This document shows positions 1 through 13,926 of a DNA stretch of 64,000 bases, piece by piece. A program made the position numbers and the translations under genes. The notes under the pieces were generated by a model that saw nothing but the letters and a program-made list of their open reading frames with translations, did no database searches and was not told where the DNA came from. Source of the stretch: Epiperipatus broadwayi (taxonomy: Eukaryota > Onychophora > Udeonychophora > Euonychophora > Peripatidae); the NCBI GenBank assembly GCA_028023455.1, contig JAQFVV010006644.1, forward strand, positions 96,001 to 160,000, written 5' to 3'. Numbering within the stretch: the stretch's first letter is position 1; each line of letters begins with the position of its first letter.

Positions 1-933
1 AATAATATGTGCATATTAAAAGAATATCAACAAATATACTCACTGGAAAAAAACCGTAATTGTGCCTTGTTTAAAATAAATTTCAGTGATAGGCAAAAAT
101 AGGTGAACACAATAACGACTCAGCAAGGATAAATAAAAGAAAGGTAAATCTCTGGGAAACAGCTAAGTATACATTTTTAAACGTCAATAGAACTAAATTA
201 ATAATAGCTGAAAAGTGTTCATTGCCTTGAACTGTGTTTGATCGTTTCCCTTTTCGTGTCTCTCACTGCCGTCTATCCCCAATTTAAACTTTTGATATCG
301 ATGGTGTGTAACAATATTAAAAAGTATAAATATATGTAGAATTGCATAAACATCACTTTGATCTCAAATTAAACACAATAAATAGGGATAAAATAATATA
401 ATTTGTTTCTTTTAGTTATATGTTTTGTATAATTTTAATCTTTATTTTGGATTATAAAGTTCGATTTATTGTTTTTTAAATTTCTTTATAATAATTTAAA
501 ATCTGATGAATATTTATTAAAAGTTAAAATATTATGTTCTTTTTGTTTTTGAAATTTAAGTGGAGTGTAGATAATAGATTAATTAAAGAAAAATTAAAAT
601 ATAATTAGTAAATTAAAATGTAAAAATAACTTTTTTAATTAAAAAAAAATTTTGTTTTAGGTTAAATAGATAAAATTTAAAAAATGTAAGTAAAAAAGTT
701 TAGATTTGGAGATATTCCTTAAAACTTTATTTGCTATTGAGGTAAAATATAAAATAATTTTTTGATTGTAGTAAATAGATTATTCTCCATGAGTTATGTT
801 AATTTCATTTTAAATTAATAAGATTGTGTGAAATAAATAAAAGTGTGTGTGAATTAAATAATATCTAAATAAATGTGTTTGTTAAATTGAATAGAAATTT
901 TAAAGTTTCTGTTATTATTAATATATTATCTTC
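1..933. other. AT-rich DNA without a recognisable gene
   Basis: No ORF of note, no RNA gene and no repeat that I recognise. The sequence is strongly AT-rich, with short A and T runs. Confidence 0.6.
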
Positions 934-1483
934 TTATATATTTAATTATAAATTAAAAATATTTATAAAATGAATATTATTATTAATTTTTATATTAATA
1001 TTTATTTGGGTGTATTTATATTTTATATATTTATTATTTATTATTGTTTAATTATTTTTTTAATTTAAATTATTTAAAAAATAATTTAATTTTATTAAAT
1101 TTATTTTTAATATATTATATAATGAAGTTTTTTTATTGTATGGGTTAAAAATTGTTAGTTTATATTAATTTATATATGTTTTGTATTTATAAATTTGAAT
1201 ATTAGATAATTATTTTTTAGGTTGAGTTTTATAAATGTTGATAATGTAGGAAGTTGAAATTGTTGAAATTCATTATTTATAATATAATGTGTATTTTAGA
1301 ATGTTATTGAAATATTGATTTTAGGTTGAAATTAGTTTGAAAGGATATAAATGAGGATTTGATTTGAATGAAATTTGAAGTTTTGGTTATGTTATTGATA
1401 TGGGGGAAGAGATTTTATAAATATTGGATTGATTTAATATTATTATATGTTTTAAGGTATTTTTTTAGTTTATTATTATATAT
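934..1483. other. Cytosine-depleted 550-bp tract
   Basis: Counting by eye, this stretch has one C (position 1271) against about 70 G on the + strand. The C at 933 and the C at 1484 bound it. A loose C-poor zone extends back to about 540. There is no ORF and no tandem unit that would explain the skew. It is described further in the findings. Confidence 0.8.
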
Positions 1484-4014
1484 CTGTCTGCATTATTTAT
1501 AATTCTCTCTAAATAAATGTTTGTAGTTAAGATAAATATTTTAATTAAATAAATATATGTCATACTTAAATTTATTAGATTTGATTGAAAGGTATAAATT
1601 AAATGATTAGAAATATATGAGAATTTTAGTAGTAGATTATAAATAAATGTATTCTTTGTAAAATTACAGTATGGAATAGTAGAAATCTCAATATAAAATA
1701 ATGATCTTATTAAAATGTATTAATAAATAATTTTAAATATATGTCTGAGTTAGTTTATTATTGTACATTTTATATATTTTGATTATGTAAATATGAATGT
1801 TTAATTAATATTAGTTTGATTATTGTAATGAGAATAAAATATGATCTCTTATATCTGAATGTAAGGAAATATTTATAATTGATAGATTTGTTTGTGGATT
1901 GTATTGTGGAAGTAAATATGTTAATAGTAAGGGTTATGATTTTTTATGGTGTATTATATATTTACACCATTAAGGCTACATATAAAATCCCGAATGCAAT
2001 AAGGTTGATTGGAGGAGTAAGTAACACTGAACAATACCAGTGGGAATGTTACTTTCTATAGTATTTTAAAAGAAAATGTTGAATGATATATATAGATTTG
2101 ACTGAAATCATAAGCATGCTGTATAGTATAGATGAAAATATCTGTCATCTAGAATGAATAAGGCAAGCATAAATAATCTATTACTAAAAAAAAAAAAGGA
2201 ATAACTACTGTTGCAATAACTTAATGTTTTGCGAATCTTGGAATAGGCAGAGATTTCAGAGAAAGAAAAAAAAATAAAAGTGATAATCAGTTTATGTAGT
2301 GTGGAACGATCAGAACGCCAGAAAAAATTTAAAGTTATATTATTTTTTTTAGCTGGTCATTTAAAAAGTGAACTTGTTCCTAATGTTGTATTTACATGTC
2401 TTAATCTATGAGTTGTTAGTATAATAAAGAGGGAGGGGGGACTAAATCAATGGATAGTTGGAGTTAATAAGTGAATTAATTGAATTGTTTATATCAGTAG
2501 TTATTTAAAAGTTATGTTGTTATTAAATATTATTAGTAATTTGAATGAACAAATATGATCAATATCCTAGAATGAAATGTGTAATAATGTATTTAACACT
2601 ATATATACATGATTAAAAGGGCACGGTGTGTTTACATGTACTAATTGTTAAACAATAAATGATGATATTTTCTTATGGGAAATAGAAAGATTAAATTTGT
2701 TTTTCTTGTTAACATCCAGAATTATAACAATCTTTTCTTAATTGTGTTATATTGTTACTTTATCACTATGATACAACTTTATTTCAATTATTATTTTGAA
2801 GTTTGAAATAAAAGACTATGAATTTAGAAAAAAAGGGAGAATGATTGTTTAATAAAAAACTGGATGTGTGATATATAAGCATATACATAAAGGTAAATAT
2901 CCCAACATCCTATGGGAGAGTATTAATTTTGTTTCATTATAAACACCCGAATATTAATTTTACATTGTTTTTATTATTATAGTATGTTTGTATACAACTT
3001 TATTATATCAGTTATTTTAAATTATTTGTTAATAGGAATGTTTATTGTAATGATTTGTAAATAATGTTATTAAAATTATTGTTTTGAAAGTTTACTTAAG
3101 TTTTAAATGTTGCATTTCTTTTCTGGCCTCATGGTCACAAAACTCAAATAGTACAGGTTGAAATTAAAATGAGAAATCAATTCAATGTAGACCAATCTCA
3201 CAGTTTACTAAGCACACATCTCTTAATAAAGATTTTTACTTGCTACATGCTGCTTTATCCCATAGGTCATTGATGACATTGCTAATTATTAAGGTGTGTT
3301 TATTAAAATGAAATTAAATGATAAATTAATTATTAGTGAAAGTATTGGTGTTAATTACAGTTAGTTAACAATATAATTTTAATAATAAGTATTGAAGAGC
3401 ATAAATATCAAGCTTGATTATAGATTTAAATTATAAGCCTTTCTTAATTTGTGCACTATCCATGGAAATCCATAAAATCTCTTATATTTTATAGGTAGTA
3501 TGAAGAATTAATAAAATCAATGATTATCCTAAGATCTCCTTATTGTAAAGTTATTCTTATGATTATTTCCAATCTTAATTATCAAAAATAATAAGAATCA
3601 AAGTTTATCAGTAATTATATAAAAGATTAATGAGTGATTGAATTGAAACTTAATAGTTATAGATATGATATGATATATTGGATATTATTGTTAGCTAGGA
3701 GAGTATGTAGATACTTAATAAGAAGGAGTATCTGGGTGTTCTCATGCCATTGAACAAATATTTTGTATTTGTTTAAAGTTAAGGGAATGTGATCTGCTAT
3801 AGGTAAACAAGTCTCACTTTGATTATATTTAAAATATATCTTATTGTAGAAATGTTTAATCATGTAAAGTAAACTGGGATAAATAATAGTCTTACCTAAA
3901 TTCAGTTATTATAGTTAAAAAAAATGGTTGTAAAATACTAAGTCTGTTAATAGTACCTAGTGAGAGTCCAAGTAGGGCTTAATATAGGGACTTTGCACCT
4001 CTGCTTAGGATTGT
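1484..4014. other. AT-rich DNA without a recognisable gene
   Basis: Short ORFs here (for example 1879-2061 and 3657-3863) have no motif and the composition of random AT-rich sequence. No transposon terminus or RNA gene was recognised. Confidence 0.55.
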
Positions 4015-4127
4015 ACCAACTATAAACAGGCCACTATATATATATATATATCTTGGCCCTTATATATATATATATATACCAACTATAAACAGGCCACTAT
4101 ATATATATATATATCTTGGCCCTTATT
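4015..4127. repeat. Two-copy tandem repeat with internal TA array
   Basis: A unit starting ACCAACTATAAACAGGCCAC, followed by a TA run and ending TCTTGGCCCTTA, occurs twice. Copy 1 begins near 4015 and copy 2 near 4078, about 63 bp apart. The copies are nearly identical and are separated by another TA run, so the duplication looks recent. It sits immediately upstream of the RTE element. Confidence 0.8.
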
Positions 4128-4131
4128 CCCA

Positions 4132-6182
4132 GGAGGCTGTAAAATCACCAGCCAAGGCAGTGGTTGGTGGCCAAAGGCAGAGAGAGTGATAAGAATTCGC
4201 TGATTGCAAGCAGGCTGCCATTTGACAATGTTTTTTATTTAGATACTTACAACTGCAGTTCACTTTCAAATGAAGGAAGATTGCAAGAATTAGAAGAACT
4301 TTGTCTCATATTAAATGGAATACTATTGGACTTTGTGAACTTAGAACAAAAGGTAATGAGACAATTGATTTAAAAAGTGGACATGTACTCTACTACAGAG
4401 GCACAAATATTGAAAGTACAAGTGGAGTAAGATTCATTTAAAATAAAAAATGGAAGAATAACAATGTGGAGATTAATGGTGTATCAGACAGAGTAGCAAA
4501 ATTAGTTACTTAACTTAATAACAGATGTCAAATGCAGATAATTCAGGTTTATGTCGCAATAGGTTCTCATAGAGATGAAGTAGTAGAAGATTTTTATAGG
4601 GATATATAAAGACTTTTGATCAGACTAAATAACATTTTAAAATTGTTATGGGAGACTTTAATGCTAGAATGAGTAAACAATTGAAAGATGAAAGTGTTGT
4701 AGGTAAATTTGATTATGGCGGTATAAATGAGAGAGGACATAGAATTGTGAACTTTACAGAAAAAGAAAAACTTTATATTATAGTTTTTTAAAAAAAAAAA
4801 AGTTGAAAAGGAAATGGACATAATAGCATCCAAATAAAGGTACAGCAGAAGTGGATTATATTTTGACTAACAAAAAATACTTATTTCAAGATTGTAATGT
4901 CCTTAATAAATTAAACACAGGTAGTGATCATCAATTAGCAAGATATAAGATACATGTTAATGCAAAACTAGAGAGAGAAAAATTATTTAAAAAAACAATA
5001 TTTACAGTTGATAGTCTAATCTTCAGAAACATTCTAATAAATTTAAATTAGAACTTGCAAATCTTTTTCAAGTATTAGTAGATTTTGAACATGATTCAGA
5101 TTTGAATGAAATTAATAGGTAAATAACTGATATGCTTTTAAAAACTGCGACAAAAATAGCTGGTAGAAAAAAGCACAATTGTCAAATAAATTTCTACTAA
5201 GTCTACAGAATTTATGAAGCAAAAAGGAATATAAAGATATATAAATATGATGCATTAACAAGGATTTAATATCTTGAATTTTGTAAAATGGTGGAAAAAA
5301 TAGTTTATAGTGATATAAGATAATATAATTGCAAACTAACAAGGAAAGCTGTAGAAGAGAATAAAAGCCTCAAGAGTGTAAAACAGCATTTGGTATTGGT
5401 ATAAAACATATATGCAATAAGAAAACAATGGAACTATTACCAAAAAAAGAAATGACTTCATGAAATGGTAGAAGAGTTCTATCAAGATTTATATAGTAAT
5501 AAAGAACAAGTATCCCCTATATCTATTATATCTTTTGTATTGCCCAGGATTTAACTGAACAAGTGAGACATGTAATTACATTTATAAAAAAGGGAAAAAT
5601 ATTTAGGTAATGATGGAATTATAATCAATATATTAAAAAAAGCTAGTGAAGAAATAGAAAAAAAGATTGGCAAAGTTATATACCAAATATCTAAATAATA
5701 AAGATATACCAAATTATTGGAAGAATGCAGTATTTATATTAATATTTAAAAAAGGTGATAGAGAAGATATTACAAATTACAGACCTATCACTCTTTTATT
5801 AGTTGTATACAAAATTTTTACCAAGATAATTACAACTTGTATGCAGTACAACTTGTATACAGAGAACATTGGATTTTAACCAACCAAAAAAACAAACTAG
5901 ATTTAAAAAGTGATTTTAATACAGTGGATTATATCCAAGTATTGAGAGAAATTATAGAAAGGACCAATGAATATGAATTGCCATTATGCTTTGGATTTGT
6001 AGATTATGAAAAGGCATTTGATTCTATAAACATTTTTTCAGTGATTAAAGCATTGGATCATTAAGCCATAGACCCAGGATATTATTATATTTTGAATAAT
6101 ATTTCTAGAAATGCAGCAGCAACAATTATATTATGTAATGATACTAGGAAAGTTAGCACTAAAAAAATTTGTCAGAATGACT
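4132..6182 (+). mobile_element. RTE-type LINE copy 1, decayed endonuclease and RT
   Basis: This is a degraded non-LTR retrotransposon with frameshifts and stops throughout. The apurinic-type endonuclease is seen piecewise: YNCSSLSNEGRLQELEE near 4247, the metal-site motif MGDFNARM near 4648, and DYILTNKKY then GSDHQLARYKI near 4853-4950, the latter holding the catalytic SDH. Reverse transcriptase follows with KKGDREDITNYRPITLL near 5750 and motif A FVDYEKAFDSI near 5995. The catalytic YADD/FADD box is not reached, because the homology ends near 6180 where a Penelope-type relic begins. The 5' boundary (CTGTAAAATCACCAGCCAAG) matches the corresponding part of the copy at 7200-10500. RTE enzymes nick the target and copy RNA at the nick; this copy cannot do so. 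Confidence 0.8.
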
Positions 6183-6500
6183 CCATATTTTCAAAACGTT
6201 TTACAGCAGTGCTGCTGCAAAGTATTTGTGGATTAAAATGAAAAGTTAAGGAGAATAAAAATATAGAGATGTCATATGTTGGAACTACAAAAAATAAATA
6301 GGAAACTAGATTAAAACAGCATTCAAGTAATACAAATTCTGCTATTTACAATCATATGAATAAATTTAAACATAAAGATTTTGAAATAAAACCTTTAGAA
6401 TATATAGTCATACCATGAAAGAATGATAAAGGAAGGAATTTACATCAGTAAAATTAAACCTTAATTAATCCTTAATTAAACAGAATGTTAATAGAAAATA
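6183..6500 (+). pseudogene. GIY-YIG endonuclease relic of a Penelope-like element
   Basis: From about 6262 the + strand reads MSYVGTTKNK, a stop, ETRLKQHSSNTNSAIYNHM and then FKHKDFEIKPLEYI. This is the YVG-x-T ... R-L-x-x-H ... SAIxxH pattern of the GIY-YIG domain that ends PLE proteins. Three or more stops make it non-functional. The upstream RT part is missing, and RTE sequence lies directly 5', so this is a truncated insertion or a rearranged junction. It is followed at about 6710 by a hammerhead-like motif, as expected for a PLE 3' region. The family call rests on the motif pattern only. Confidence 0.6.
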
Positions 6501-6706
6501 AAAAAAGAAAACAATAGGTTTGTTAATTAAGTGTTTTTAATGTATTTTTTTTGGATGGGTCTATACATGTAAAAAATTTGATTAGGTTGAGATTGTTTGT
6601 AATAGGAAAAGTGTTGAGGTAAAAAAAACTTTTACTATTTTTTAATATTTTTGCATTTGTTTGTAATATGTGTTATATATTATTATATATTTTTATTTTT
6701 TTAGTA

Positions 6707-6746
6707 TTCCCTGAAAAAGACTGTATAAAATAGTCAAAACATTGGA
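6707..6746 (+). ncRNA. Decayed hammerhead-like motif, PLE 3' region
   Basis: The order is CTGAAAA (6711-6717), A, stem II GACT (6719-6722) pairing with AGTC (6732-6735) across a 9-nt loop, then AAAAC (6736-6740) and ATTGG. The intact form would be CTGANGA ... GAAAC-GTT. G8 is A, and the two expected CpG positions (before GAAA and after AAC) are now CA, as CpG decay would give. Flanking TCC/GGA can form a short stem I. It is probably inactive. It lies 3' of the GIY-YIG relic, the usual place in PLEs. Confidence 0.5.
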
Positions 6747-6750
6747 TTGT

Positions 6751-7199
6751 TTTATTTTTATTATAGTCATATAAAAAAAAAACAAGTTTTAAAAAGATGT
6801 TTGATGTATTCATTGACATATATGGAAACTTATGAACTATTTTGAAAAAAAAAATGTACAAATGATATTTTAAATTCACTGTCTTTTTTCTGTAATCATT
6901 GTATTGTGTTCATTTAATTGTTTTTAATGGGGCTGCAAGTTTTCCTGACTTATATTCTTTCACATTTTTTCCAAAACATTTTTACTTAAAATACTTACTA
7001 TTTCAATTTGATGATGAATATAATACAACATATAATTAAGAATAAAATTTCATCATTGCAAATCACAAATAAACAAAATCAAGAATGTATTTTAAATTAA
7101 AATAATACATTCTTACAAATCTAGGATAAAATTTGATATGGTTCAGCTTTATGCATGTTGATATTGTTGTTGCTATTATTATTATCACAATCATCATTT
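6751..7199. other. Intervening AT-rich sequence
   Basis: No gene or clear repeat is seen between the PLE relic and the start of the inverted RTE copy. Confidence 0.5.
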
Positions 7200-9185
7200 T
7201 CAACCATTAAGGTATCTCCAAGTTCAATCCATCTTCAATTTCTAGCCTTTCCTCTCCACATCACCCCAGCACACTTCCTTATTTCATCCATCCATCTCAT
7301 GTGTGGTCTTTTTCTAGGTCTTTTACAATCTCTTAGAATATATTTTAAGATTTCAATAGTCCATCTATTATCATCTTGTCTATAAATATGTTCAACCCAA
7401 TTCCAATCTTTTAATTCTTGCAATACCAGGAACACCTGTTTGTTCTCTCACTCATGTATTTCATTTTTGATCTCTTCTTGTTATTTCTAACAAACATCTT
7501 TCCATACTTAAGTAATCTGAAGTCTTTCCATTGTTCTTCTGTTAAGTGTCCAAGTCTCATACCTGTAGGTAAGAATTGGTAGCACACATTTATTAAAAAT
7601 CTTTCTTTTCAAACACATAGGCATATTTCATTTTAATATTAAGTTATTTCTACCAAAAACACTCCAACCAAGTTTAATTCTATGATTAATTTTATTCATT
7701 ATGTTTCCATATATAGTAATAATCAGCTAAGGTATTTATAATTGTTATCATCTTCTAACTCTCTTTATTTTATATTGAAAAAGTCCATTGAACATTATTT
7801 ATAATAGTCATTTTACTATTTACCTTTAATCTTATTTTTTTACTTTTATATGATAACACTTGCAACATTTCCTCTAAAGCATTATTTATAAAAACAACTG
7901 CATCATCTTCAAAATGTAGATGACTAAATAATCTTCATTTACTTTTATTCCTTTAGCTTCTCATTTTAATTCACAAAATACTCCTCCAAAACTGCTATAA
8001 AAAGTTTTGGAGATTTTGAGTTACCCTGTCATACACCCTTTTCAAAGTTATTTTTTATGATGCTGTTGTATTTTTATAAACATTCTTCAGATTATGATAA
8101 TATCCTGAGTTTATATCTTGACCATCTAATGCTTTAGTCACTGAAGAAATACTTATAGAATCAAATACATTTTTATAATCTACAAATCCCAATCATAATG
8201 GCAACTCATTTTCATCAGTCCTTTCTATAATTTCTTTCATTACTTGGATATAATCCACTGTACTAAAACCACTTCTAAATCCAGCTTGTTTTTTTTTTTT
8301 TTTGGTTAGTTAAAATCCAAAATTTACTGTAAACGAGTTGTAATTATTTTAGTAAAAATTTTGTATACAACTGATAAAAGACTGGTAGATCTGTAATTTC
8401 TAATATCTTCTTTATTATCTTTTAAAATATTAATATTAATAATGCATTTTTCCAATCAACTGATATATTTTTATCATTTAAACATTTGATGTATAAATTT
8501 GTCAAAATGTTTCACAGGTTTTTTTAAGCTATTAATTATAATGCCTTTTTCTTCTTCATAAATTCAATTGCATGTCTCACATTCTCTTTTATATACCTTG
8601 CAATTCAGAAGATATAATAATTGTAGAAGATACTTTTCTTTTTTTTTTATTGCTATATAGTTCTTGATACAAATTTTTTACAAATTTCACAATGCCATCT
8701 CTCTTTTAAGAAATAGTTTCATCTTTTTTCTTATTATAAAAATAAATTTCCTACCAGTACCAATATGTTGTTTTTACTTACTCTCTTCTATATCTTTGTT
8801 TGCTAGTTCACAACTTTACTTCCTTATATCATCATCAATTCTTTTCCACATGATTTTACAAAATTCTGTATATCCAGATCTTTTTAATGCATCATTTTTC
8901 ATATTCCTTCATTTCTTTTAAATTATCTTATCTCAATAGAAATTTCACTCATCAACTGCTGCTTTTTTGTACCAGTTATCTTTGTTGCAGTTTTTAAAAG
9001 TGTATCTGAAATCTTTCTATTGGTTTTGTTCAAATCTGAATCATGTTCAAAACTTATTAATATTTGAAAATGGTTTTCATGTTTTAATTTACATTCATTA
9101 AAATATTTTTGAAGATTAAGAATATCAACTGTGAATATTGTTTTTCTTAATAATTTTTGTTGCTCTAATTTTATATTAACATGCA

Positions 9186-9207
9186 TCTTAAGGTTATAAC
9201 CTTAAGA
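9186..9207. repeat. 22-bp perfect palindrome
   Basis: TCTTAAGGTTA followed by its exact reverse complement, with no spacer. It lies at the junction where RTE copy 2 is interrupted, so it may be an insertion scar. Confidence 0.85.
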
Positions 9208-9765
9208 CTATGCACATAGATGGGACAGTAGGGACCTCTACAAATCTTAACACAAGATTAACAATTTTAAAAAACAAGATTGCCTTTTCCTTTTTAAATT
9301 TGTTAATCTTGTTTTAAGATTGGGGGGGTTCCTGCTGTTCACATTTGGGGTTTTTTTTTGGGTGTTTTCTTTAAATTATTTTATTTAGTTTTGTATTTTT
9401 TAATTTATTATTTAATATTTATTTTTTCTCTTATCTCACTAATTATTTATTATTTTTTGTTTTTAACTATTTTTTAACTTTTAATCAACAATTTTTTATT
9501 TTCTTTTATTATATTCTAATTCTTTTTTCTTTTAATTTTTTTTTTTTTATATTTTTTTTCCTTTTAAAATTTTCTTTTTATAAAAAAACAATTTTAAATT
9601 TTTTTTTTTTTTTCTTAATACATTTCTCCTTTCTTTCTTTTTTTTAAAAAATAAATACATTATTTCAATTTTTTTTATTTTTTTTTTTTTTTTTTTTAAA
9701 AAAATTTTTTATTTTAATATTTTAATTTTTATTTTTTTTATTTATTTTTTTATTGGGATGTAAAC
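9192..9765. other. T-rich insertion splitting RTE copy 2
   Basis: RTE coding homology stops near 9190 and resumes near 9766. The intervening DNA opens with a palindrome, then a hairpin (arms 9243-9272 and 9292-9321, two mismatches in 30, 19-nt loop), then about 430 bp of almost pure T with some A. No coding content. The origin is unknown. Confidence 0.6.
9243..9321. repeat. Imperfect hairpin, 30-bp arms
   Basis: The left arm starts AATCTTAACACAAGATTAAC; the right arm is its reverse complement with two mismatches. The loop is about 19 nt. It lies within the insertion that splits RTE copy 2. Confidence 0.8.
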
Positions 9766-10500
9766 CTTAATTATCTGCTATTAAATTGAATAACTAATCT
9801 TGCTACCTCCTTGTCTGATATGTCCACAATGTTATTCTTTCCCTTTTTATTTATAATGAATCCTACTCCATTTGTACTTCCAATATTTGCGTCTATGTAG
9901 TACAGTACATGTCCACTTTTTAAAACTAATGTCTCTTCACCTTTTCTTCTAACTTCATAAATCCAATACTGTTCTCTTTAATAGGAGACAGTTCTTCCAC
10001 TTCTTGCAATCTTCCTTCACTTGAAGGTGATCTGTAATTGTAAGTACTTAAAATACAATGTCATTAAATGACAGATTGGATCCATAACCAAGATAGACCT
10101 TTACACCCTTAGCTTTTGGTCACTAACTGCTGCATTGGCTGGGCACTTTACAGTTTTCTGGAAATAAAGGTTACAATTTATTTTTGTCATAATTTTAAAT
10201 ATTTATTAGAAAAAAAATCATTCACACACACACACACACGTTCATTTTGTCTTCAAGAAAACTTAAGTGATTTTAGTAAACAACTATCAGGCAACTGAAA
10301 AGAGTAACAATGGTGTAAAATCCAATAGGCTTGCTGGCTAATAAATGCCAATGAGTAACCAATGCATGTTTGTATATTGCATGAATAATTACATAGTAAG
10401 CTGTAATGATGAGAACATATGGAGTGAATATTAGGAATTTGTCCTGCTTGGTTACTTTAAGCCTCCAAAAGAAATCAAAGATTCCCCTTTCAATTAACAG

Positions 10501-13500
10501 CAAATTATTTTCTGCAGCAATTATTATTATATGCCAACTTATATATAATAGAATCCTTTAATCTAATTTCTATCATCACAAAGGATTATATTATTTTTAT
10601 ATTTGGATAAATATACTTTTTAGAAACTTTTTGCTATATATATATATATAATTGAATTTTATTTATTATTATAGAGTTCTTTATTATTTTTTTGAATTTA
10701 TATTATCCATAGAAAACCATTAAACCAAATGTAAAAAAATCAATATCACCACTATATTACTAATAATATATACATAATTAATTTATTTATTTATTTAAAA
10801 AAATATTTATTTATACATATTAATTCATCTCAACACTTTGTTCATATTCATGAACATTTTCAAATATACTTATATGTCTGAAAATTGAAAAAACATATAT
10901 TACCTATATTATATATTTAGGAAAATATATTATGAAAAATTCTATAAAACTTGATATTTTAATTCAATAAAAATAAATATTAACAATATCTGACATCAAA
11001 TTTTAATTAATTTATTTTTTAAAAAAAAGTAAATAAAAATAGTGAAAAACAAAAATAACATTAACACACACACACACATATATATATATATATGTTAGTA
11101 ATATAAGTTTTGAGAAGAATCTTAAAATGTTTATAGATATGAACTAACTGATTGTTTTTAATTAAGTTGATAGTTGTTTTATAATGAAGCATAACTCTAA
11201 TAAAAATGTTAATATTATGTTTTTTTTTAATTCGAAGAAATAATGGAAATCTAAGAGCCATTTCAAATTTAAGCAAAAAGTCTCTCTATGCAAAGAAATA
11301 GTGTCCGGAACTTATTTGTCAAAGATTGATGCAATAAAATTATACTTCAATAAATGAAAGAAAATGTAATATTACTTATATGTGTTTGGATCTATATATT
11401 TGTGGTTATTGATAAGATTATCATATTCATGTAGATTTATTTTCTTGGAGAAATTTGCATGTTTTATATAAGTATAATTTCTAGTCTTGATTATATAACC
11501 AAACATTGTTAAAAACCTCTTGAGCTATACAAGTCCAGTCACTTAGCATTGACATAGAAAAGTAATAAGTTGAGATATGCTGAAAATTTTATTAATAGTT
11601 TTTAATTATGTAGCAAATATTGAAAATTAAATATAATGTTGAAAAAATGTCTTTAAGTGTAATTCAAATATTTGACTAATAATTCTTCACTTAAATGGGC
11701 ATTAAAATGAATAAGAAATGAAGTGTAGAACTAAGTTGTACATAAATGAGATTGTGTTTACATCTCCAAAGCAATAAATTTTCACCTTGTTTAAAAACAA
11801 GCTAATTCTGCTATTCCTAAAATACAACTGGAGTTTATAATGTGAGTAGTCATTTTGCATTGATATAGAAATATAATTAATGCATGGTGATTAAAAATTT
11901 ATTAAAAATGTAAGATATTAAGACCCAAAATTGCACATAATGCTGGATAAATGCTGCATTTAATTATATATATATATATATTAGTTGCACTTAAGACCTC
12001 CAATCACAACACAGTTTTGAAATATATGAATAAAAAATCTGAATAACTCAAATGACTTACAAGATGTGCATTTCATGTTGAACAAGTAACCATTCGTTGA
12101 CCAAGGTTTTAATATGCATTCATAATTTGTTTGTTATTTATCAATACTAAATTATTACACAGGGGTTTATAAGTGTCAAATTTTTTGTGCTCATTAATTA
12201 TTTTTGTTGAATATATTAATCATTTTTTTGTTTAATAGAAGATAAAAAAGTTTATATCAAAATTAGTCATGATAAAGAATAAATGTGGTAGATTGTTGAC
12301 AATTCTATAATAGGTGTTAGGCAACAGAACTTTGAGAAGACATCTATAAAAGTGACACAATAATAATGTACTGGTTACATAATATGAGCCATCATCACTA
12401 GAAAATAAAATATAAGAGCTATATAAAGAAATGTTACTAAAAATTAGCAAGTCTAAATGAAGTACTGAATGAATTATTTAAGAAAAAAGAAAAATTATAT
12501 ATATATATAATAAAGAAAATGCAAAGTGAGTAGAACATCGATTTATTGAGGGATATATAAAATGCACTTGTCTAGCCAAATATATGTATGTGAATAACAA
12601 CTTTTTCCAAATGCCTTTAAAATTATCTAGAAGCTATATCTTCAAAATGGAATTATAATTGTTAATAAAAGAACTGAGTATAAATGAAAATGACATCTAT
12701 ATGCAAGGAAGAAACTAAATGTCAACTTGAGATCTATTATTTTCTTCAATGTATAACAACTAAGAAATTAAAAATTGTATCTTCAAAGGATTTTCATTTG
12801 CGAATTCCAGGAACATCTAGGATTATTGCATTAACTTTTATAAATACCATTTAATTTTTAAAAATTATAATTGGAAAACATTAATCCCATTTCCTTTATT
12901 ATTGAATTCATTTCATTAAAGAAATGAATAGAATAGAAGATTAACAACTTAAAATATTTTTATTTTTATTTATATTTAATAAAAATTTAGATATAGGTTA
13001 AGAAATATTAATATGGGAAAGGCATGTAAAAATATAAAGGAATAAAGTGAACTTAGAGGTAAGAAATTAAATTATTTTTCAATTCACATACTATTATTTT
13101 TTATGACATGACACTACTTTGTTTGTACTAATCCAAATAGTCTAATAACCATTATGTATGATAAGTGGATAAATGACTAACATTGATATGAAATATATAT
13201 TTTTATATTAATAAACATAAATTACATACAACCATTTTAATGAATGAAAACATATTCAAATAATTGGATTATTATTTGTATAATCTAATAATAAAATAAT
13301 AGTGTTAATATAGTAGTTTTAATATTTAGATACTTATATTTTATATAAGTTATAAAATCATGTAGCATTATAAATTAGAAAATATATGTACTATAGGTAA
13401 ATAGAATATTTATATTTTTAATATAAAGAAGTAGATATATAAATAATTTTTATATATTATAAAGTTTAAGTCATTTATTTGTTAAATAAATAATTATTAT

Positions 13501-13926
13501 GCTTTTTGTATTAAACTAAATGAAGTCTTCAATTTTATTTTATTTATTTATTTGATTTTATAAGATAAAAATAAACATTTAATATAATAATATTTATTGA
13601 ATATTATATTAACTTTATAAAACCCATTTTAAAGAGTTAGTGAGATTTATTATTATTATTACTCTAGTATATTGATAGGAACCCTTGAAGAGAGTCAATT
13701 GTTAAACTTCCCTGAGTTCGAAATCTGAGCATAATGGTTAAGTCAGTTAAGGTGAAAATTCATTAGATGTGGTTTTGATATAGTAATTTGTTAATAATAA
13801 ATTATTTGGAACAGATATAGTTTTATATTAAAGTATCCTATATGAAGACCTTAAATCTGTCTATAGTGAGATGTGACTGCCTTAACTTATCTCATTGAGA
13901 GGGTGCTTACCTATTATATATTTTTT

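Larger units (their letters stand above)
7200..10500 (-). mobile_element. RTE-type LINE copy 2, interrupted
   Basis: Read on the minus strand, the element starts with a 5' region (10500-10140) shared with the copy at 39860-40560. The endonuclease N-terminal part follows (10140-9766). After an unrelated T-rich insertion, it resumes near 9190 with coding for KLEQQKLLRKTIFTVD, then RT motif A (GFVDYKNVFDSI near 8170) and a motif C reading HFEDDAVVF near 7905, where FADD is usual. It ends with WVEHIYRQDDNRWTIEIL and PRKRPHMRWMDEIRK near 7400-7250, the typical RTE/BovB C-terminal tail. Many frameshifts and stops make it dead. It faces the copy at 4132-6182. Confidence 0.8.
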
